Assembly: GCA_016791285.1 (NCBI GenBank)
Contig: JAEUMX010000460.1
Coordinates: 1-7,153 of the forward strand
Length of the DNA: 7,153 nucleotides
Direction: 5' to 3'
Source of the DNA: Burkholderiales bacterium
Lineage (GTDB): Bacteria > Pseudomonadota > Gammaproteobacteria > Burkholderiales > JAEUMW01
Each line of letters opens with the position of its first letter. Within the stretch, counting starts at the first letter, position 1. Shown piece by piece: positions 5,238-7,153 of this stretch. A program made the translations under genes and the position numbers. The notes under the pieces were generated by a model. It had not been told where the DNA came from. It saw only the letters and a program-made list of their open reading frames with translations, and made no database searches.

Positions 5238-5522
5238 ATGAAAGCGCTCTATCTGGTGACACTCTGCACAATTGCCGTGGGGTGTGCGACTTCAAGAGAA
5301 GCGTTCCTTCCAGATGGGGGGAAAGGACATAGCATCAACTGCTCTGGAACGGGATTGAACTGGGGAAGCTGTTACGAGAAAGCCGGAGAGATCTGCGGGA
5401 CAAGAGGTTACGACGTGATTGCGGGAGGTTCAGATCAAGGGATGGTTGTGGCTGGAAGCCAGTACGGCTTGTATGGCGGCTCCGTCATGAGCCGCAGTAT
5501 GCTCATCAAATGCAGGAACTGA
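5238..5522 (+). CDS. Small Cys-rich lipoprotein
   Basis: A 94-residue predicted lipoprotein. The start ATG 5238 follows a perfect AGGAGG (5227-5232) by 5 bases. The signal peptide MKALYLVTLCTIAVGC ends in a lipobox A-V-G-C, so Cys16 should be lipidated and the protein anchored to the outer or inner membrane; residue +2 is Ala, which favours the outer membrane. The mature part has four Cys (35, 45, 53, 92) in SINCSGTGLNWGSCYEKAGEICG and the terminal KC, able to form two disulfides. This C-x9-C-x7-C pattern with WGSCYEKAGEICGTRGYDV resembles small uncharacterised lipoproteins common in proteobacteria. The function is unknown. The gene starts 39 bases after the attC R' box, the usual place for the first ORF of a next cassette, but no second attC is seen after its stop. 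A short hairpin GAGGC-TAT-GCCTC (5524-5536) follows the stop, without a T-run. Confidence 0.82.
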   Translation: MKALYLVTLCTIAVGCATSREAFLPDGGKGHSINCSGTGLNWGSCYEKAGEICGTRGYDVIAGGSDQGMVVAGSQYGLYGGSVMSRSMLIKCRN

Positions 5523-5567
5523 CGAGGCTATGCCTCAGACAGTCAACCCTATTGTTGTACTACGGTT

Positions 5568-5810
5568 GTGAAAACCGCCGTCTCCATCCCTGATCGCGTG
5601 TTCGAGTCTGCCGAAAAACTCGCGGCGCGCCTCGGCGTCACGCGCAGCGAGCTGTACGCGCGAGCGCTGGCGGCTCTAGTGGAAAAACATCGCGAGGATG
5701 TCATCACCGCTCAGTTGAACGAGATCTACGGACCTGCGGGCGAGCGATCGTCCCTCGAGCCCGATCTAGTCCGGTTGCAGAGCGCTTCCGTGTCCCGAGA
5801 GAAGTGGTAG
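5568..5810 (+). CDS. MazE-like ribbon-helix-helix antitoxin
   Basis: An 80-residue antitoxin. The N-terminus MKTAVSIPDRVFESAEKLA, followed by LGVTRSELYARALAALVEKH, gives the strand and two helices of a ribbon-helix-helix domain of the kind paired with MazF/PemK toxins. The tail (DVITAQLNEIYGPAGERSS to VSREKW) is the likely toxin-binding part. The start is GTG 5568, the only reasonable one at the conserved N-terminus. No clear ribosome binding site precedes it, only the 45-base gap after the lipoprotein gene, so initiation may be weak or the mRNA may start close to the codon. It ends 7 bases inside the toxin gene. Self-repression with the toxin is expected from the family, but no convincing operator was found in the gap. 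Confidence 0.85.
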   Translation: MKTAVSIPDRVFESAEKLAARLGVTRSELYARALAALVEKHREDVITAQLNEIYGPAGERSSLEPDLVRLQSASVSREKW

Positions 5811-6148
5811 CGCGAAGAGGCGAGATATGGTGGGCGTCAGTTCCCGAGCCCTCCGGCTCCGGTCCGGGTTTTCGGCGACCGTTTCTCATCGTCTCGGCAA
5901 ACAGCTTCAACGAGAGTCGGATCAGCACCGTCATTGCCGCGGTCATCACCTCGAACCTTCGCTTGGCCCAGGCTCCGGGGAACGTTCATATTCCTGCCAG
6001 GGGCTCGGGGTTGTCGAAGCCCTCGGTGGTAAACGTGTCGCAGATGATGACTATCGACAAGACGTTCCTCACGGAACGCGTGGGCCGCCTCAACCCCCGG
6101 CTGCTGGCAGCGGTGGACGATGGGCTGCGGCTAGCGCTCTCGCTTTGA
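5804..6148 (+). CDS. mazF: MazF/PemK-family endoribonuclease toxin
   Basis: A 114-residue toxin that should cut mRNA at short specific sequences when freed from its antitoxin. MazF marks are RRGEIWW at the N-terminus (4-10), G-F-R-R-P-F-L-I-V-S (22-31) with the catalytic-type Arg next to Pro26, the V-I-T-S segment with Thr49, PGNVHIP (about 58-64), and SVVNVSQMMTIDKTFLTERVGRL near the C-terminal half. The start is GTG 5804, giving a 7-base overlap with the antitoxin stop and thus translational coupling. The length is normal and no key residue is missing, so the pair looks functional. The gene is convergent with the 2H phosphoesterase gene, with only 33 bases between them and no clear terminator. 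Cleavage specificity cannot be read from the sequence. Confidence 0.9.
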   Translation: MVARRGEIWWASVPEPSGSGPGFRRPFLIVSANSFNESRISTVIAAVITSNLRLAQAPGNVHIPARGSGLSKPSVVNVSQMMTIDKTFLTERVGRLNPRLLAAVDDGLRLALSL

Positions 6149-6181
6149 GCGACCGCCCATCTTCAGGGGACCGACTCTTCG

Positions 6182-6754
6182 CTAACTGAACGGGTCGCCT
6201 CCGACAAGCAGCCTGGGCCGCGTTACCACCCAGTCCTCGACCCGTGAGAAATCCTGCGCACCCGGTGCGGGCGTTACTGCGGTGATCCGGTCGAAGTAAA
6301 TGGACTCGCCCTCGAAGCAGTTCTCGGCTGCCAGCCTCGGGCGCTCGGCATCGGGAAGCTCCTTGTAGAGCAGGCTCAGGTGCGGCTCCAGGCGGTACGC
6401 GGCTGCACGCTCCTCGCCTTCCGCCGGCTGCGGGCGGTACCGTGCGACGCCCTCGGCGAGCGCGGCGGCAAGGCTCGTGATGTCGCCGCCGGACAGGGTC
6501 ACGAACAGCGCCTTGAAGCGCACCGGCGAATGGCCGGTGGGGCCCGCCCGCATGGCGAACGGCGCGAAGCGCGCCGCCGCTTCGTCGAGCACGCGGTCGA
6601 GATCGGTCTGCGGCACCACGCGGTCCACGTGCAGGGTCACGTGCGGCAGGAAGCGGGGCGCGCCGTGGCGATGCGCCAGCTCGTCGACGCATTGCGCGAA
6701 GACGCGCATCGAGGGCTCGCCCGGCAGCAGCCAGAGCGCCACGGGCATGCTCAT
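6182..6754 (-). CDS. 2H phosphoesterase / cyclic phosphodiesterase-like protein (2'-5' RNA ligase superfamily)
   Basis: A 190-residue member of the 2H superfamily, enzymes that act on 2',3'-cyclic or 2'-5' nucleotide phosphodiesters. Both signature histidine motifs are present: PHVTL (His38, Thr40) and PHLSL (His125, Ser127), spaced as expected for the two-lobed fold. The N-terminal SMPVALWLLP, with the first H motif near residue 38, resembles the CPDase-like branch (PF07823) more than the bacterial ThpR ligases. No signal peptide; probably cytoplasmic. The start ATG 6754 forms TGATG with the stop of the upstream nucleotidyltransferase-type gene, so the two are translationally coupled; ATG 6748 is an in-frame alternative two codons later. 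The natural substrate is unknown. Coupling to a nucleotidyltransferase suggests a small nucleotide derivative or RNA-end role, but this is only inference. Confidence 0.85.
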   Translation of the reverse strand: MSMPVALWLLPGEPSMRVFAQCVDELAHRHGAPRFLPHVTLHVDRVVPQTDLDRVLDEAAARFAPFAMRAGPTGHSPVRFKALFVTLSGGDITSLAAALAEGVARYRPQPAEGEERAAAYRLEPHLSLLYKELPDAERPRLAAENCFEGESIYFDRITAVTPAPGAQDFSRVEDWVVTRPRLLVGGDPFS

Positions 6755-7153
6755 CAGGGACCTCGCCCGTCCCATACGCCGGGAAATCGTACCGCGTCGA
6801 CCAGCCGGTGCGGCGCGCCGATGTCCAGAAACGCGCCGTGCGGGAAGTGCACGCTGTCCACCGCGAGGCCGGCCTGCATGGCCGAGGCGATGACGGTGCC
6901 GAGAGGCCATTCCGGCTCCTTGCCAGTCTTATCGCTTGCGCGTCGCGCGCGTGCCATCTCTGCCAGTTGCCGCACGCTCTCGCGCAGGAACGCCGTGAAG
7001 CGCGGGCCCCAGGCCGCCAATATCCAGGTGGTGCGGTGGTCACGCCCCTCGGGATTGTCCTCCTTGGGAATCAGGCGCACCACGCGGCCGCTCGCGTCGG
7101 TCTGCACGCAGTCGCTGGAATCTTCGAGTGGGGCGGGAAAGGTGCCGACGACC
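6754..7153 (-). CDS. Sugar-nucleotidyltransferase-type protein, C-terminal part
   Basis: The 3' part of a gene that begins beyond the right edge; the frame is open from base 7152. The visible 132 residues begin V-V-G-T-F-P-A-P-L-E-D-S-S-D-C and contain V-Q-T-D-A-S-G-R-V-V-R-L-I-P-K-E, a segment typical of nucleotidyltransferases in which a residue pair follows the central Asp region. They end with FPHGAFLDIGAPHRLVDAVRFPG. This terminal F-x-D-I-G-x-P-x-x-L block is the hallmark of NDP-sugar pyrophosphorylases (glucose-1-phosphate or mannose-1-phosphate type). Such enzymes join a nucleoside triphosphate to a sugar phosphate, releasing pyrophosphate. The signature N-terminal G-G-x-G-T-R loop is outside the window, so substrate and full family cannot be fixed. 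Its TGA stop overlaps the ATG of the 2H phosphoesterase gene. Confidence 0.75.
   Translation of the reverse strand, partial: VVGTFPAPLEDSSDCVQTDASGRVVRLIPKEDNPEGRDHRTTWILAAWGPRFTAFLRESVRQLAEMARARRASDKTGKEPEWPLGTVIASAMQAGLAVDSVHFPHGAFLDIGAPHRLVDAVRFPGVWDGRGP

Noticed and set aside
5524..5536. Rho-independent terminator after the lipoprotein gene
   Set aside because: Only a 5-base stem (GAGGC/GCCTC) and no T-run.
6083..6200. Second attC near the mazF end (GCCTCAAC at about 6083, GCTAAC at about 6181)
   Set aside because: The first match lies inside the conserved mazF coding region and does not fit RYYYAAC; no complementary inner arms or R' box follow.
6090..7043. Minus-strand open frame of about 317 codons over the mazF end and the 2H phosphoesterase
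   Set aside because: Shadow frame, Arg/Ala-rich; the competing frame has both 2H histidine motifs and TGATG coupling.
1..7153. CRISPR array, tRNA, rRNA or transposase gene
   Set aside because: No regularly spaced direct repeats, no tRNA-like cloverleaf with CCA/TTC-loop context, and no DDE or tyrosine recombinase motif were seen on either strand.

Overview
The window is high-GC DNA whose protein families (Crp/Fnr regulator, exported YqgE-like protein, orphan TRAP binding protein, proteobacterial-type GltA end) point to a proteobacterium, most likely a betaproteobacterium. That assignment is inferred from sequence character alone. No RNA genes, CRISPR array, transposase or integrase were seen.

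Left part (1-2182), ordinary chromosomal genes on the + strand: the 3' end of a Crp/Fnr-type regulator, a YqgE/AlgH-family protein that overlaps it by 17 bases and carries a signal peptide, and a periplasmic TRAP-type (DctP) solute-binding protein with its own promoter (TTGTCG-17-CATAAT) overlapped by an inverted repeat. No TRAP membrane genes are present.

Middle part (2223-6148), an accessory region built of small modules. First comes a minus-strand type II toxin-antitoxin operon (ribbon-helix-helix antitoxin plus PIN ribonuclease toxin) with a long imperfect palindrome just upstream. Divergent from it is the wreck of a TIR-nSTAND1 gene, an NLR-like defence architecture, with a 1-base loss at the start and a 2-base loss right after the Walker A motif. 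It runs directly into the 3' third of a citrate synthase gene whose catalytic Asp has become Ala. About 390 bases without a recognisable gene follow. Then comes a lower-GC segment. Its first gene (4598-5140, unknown function, perhaps HEPN-like) is an integron gene cassette: its TAA stop lies inside the R'' box of a well-formed 65-base attC site (5135-5199), and the presumed left border GTTAGAT at 4567 is the exact reverse complement of that R'' box. A small Cys-rich lipoprotein gene and a MazEF-type toxin-antitoxin pair follow on the same strand.

Right part (6182-7153), minus strand: a 2H phosphoesterase / cyclic phosphodiesterase-like protein translationally coupled (TGATG) to the 3' end of a sugar-nucleotidyltransferase-type gene that leaves the window.

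The most notable points are the lone, integrase-less gene cassette; the decayed TIR-STAND gene joined to a gltA fragment; and two toxin-antitoxin loci bracketing this debris. Together they suggest a hotspot of gene turnover between conserved chromosomal genes. No complete new multi-gene system can be demonstrated here.
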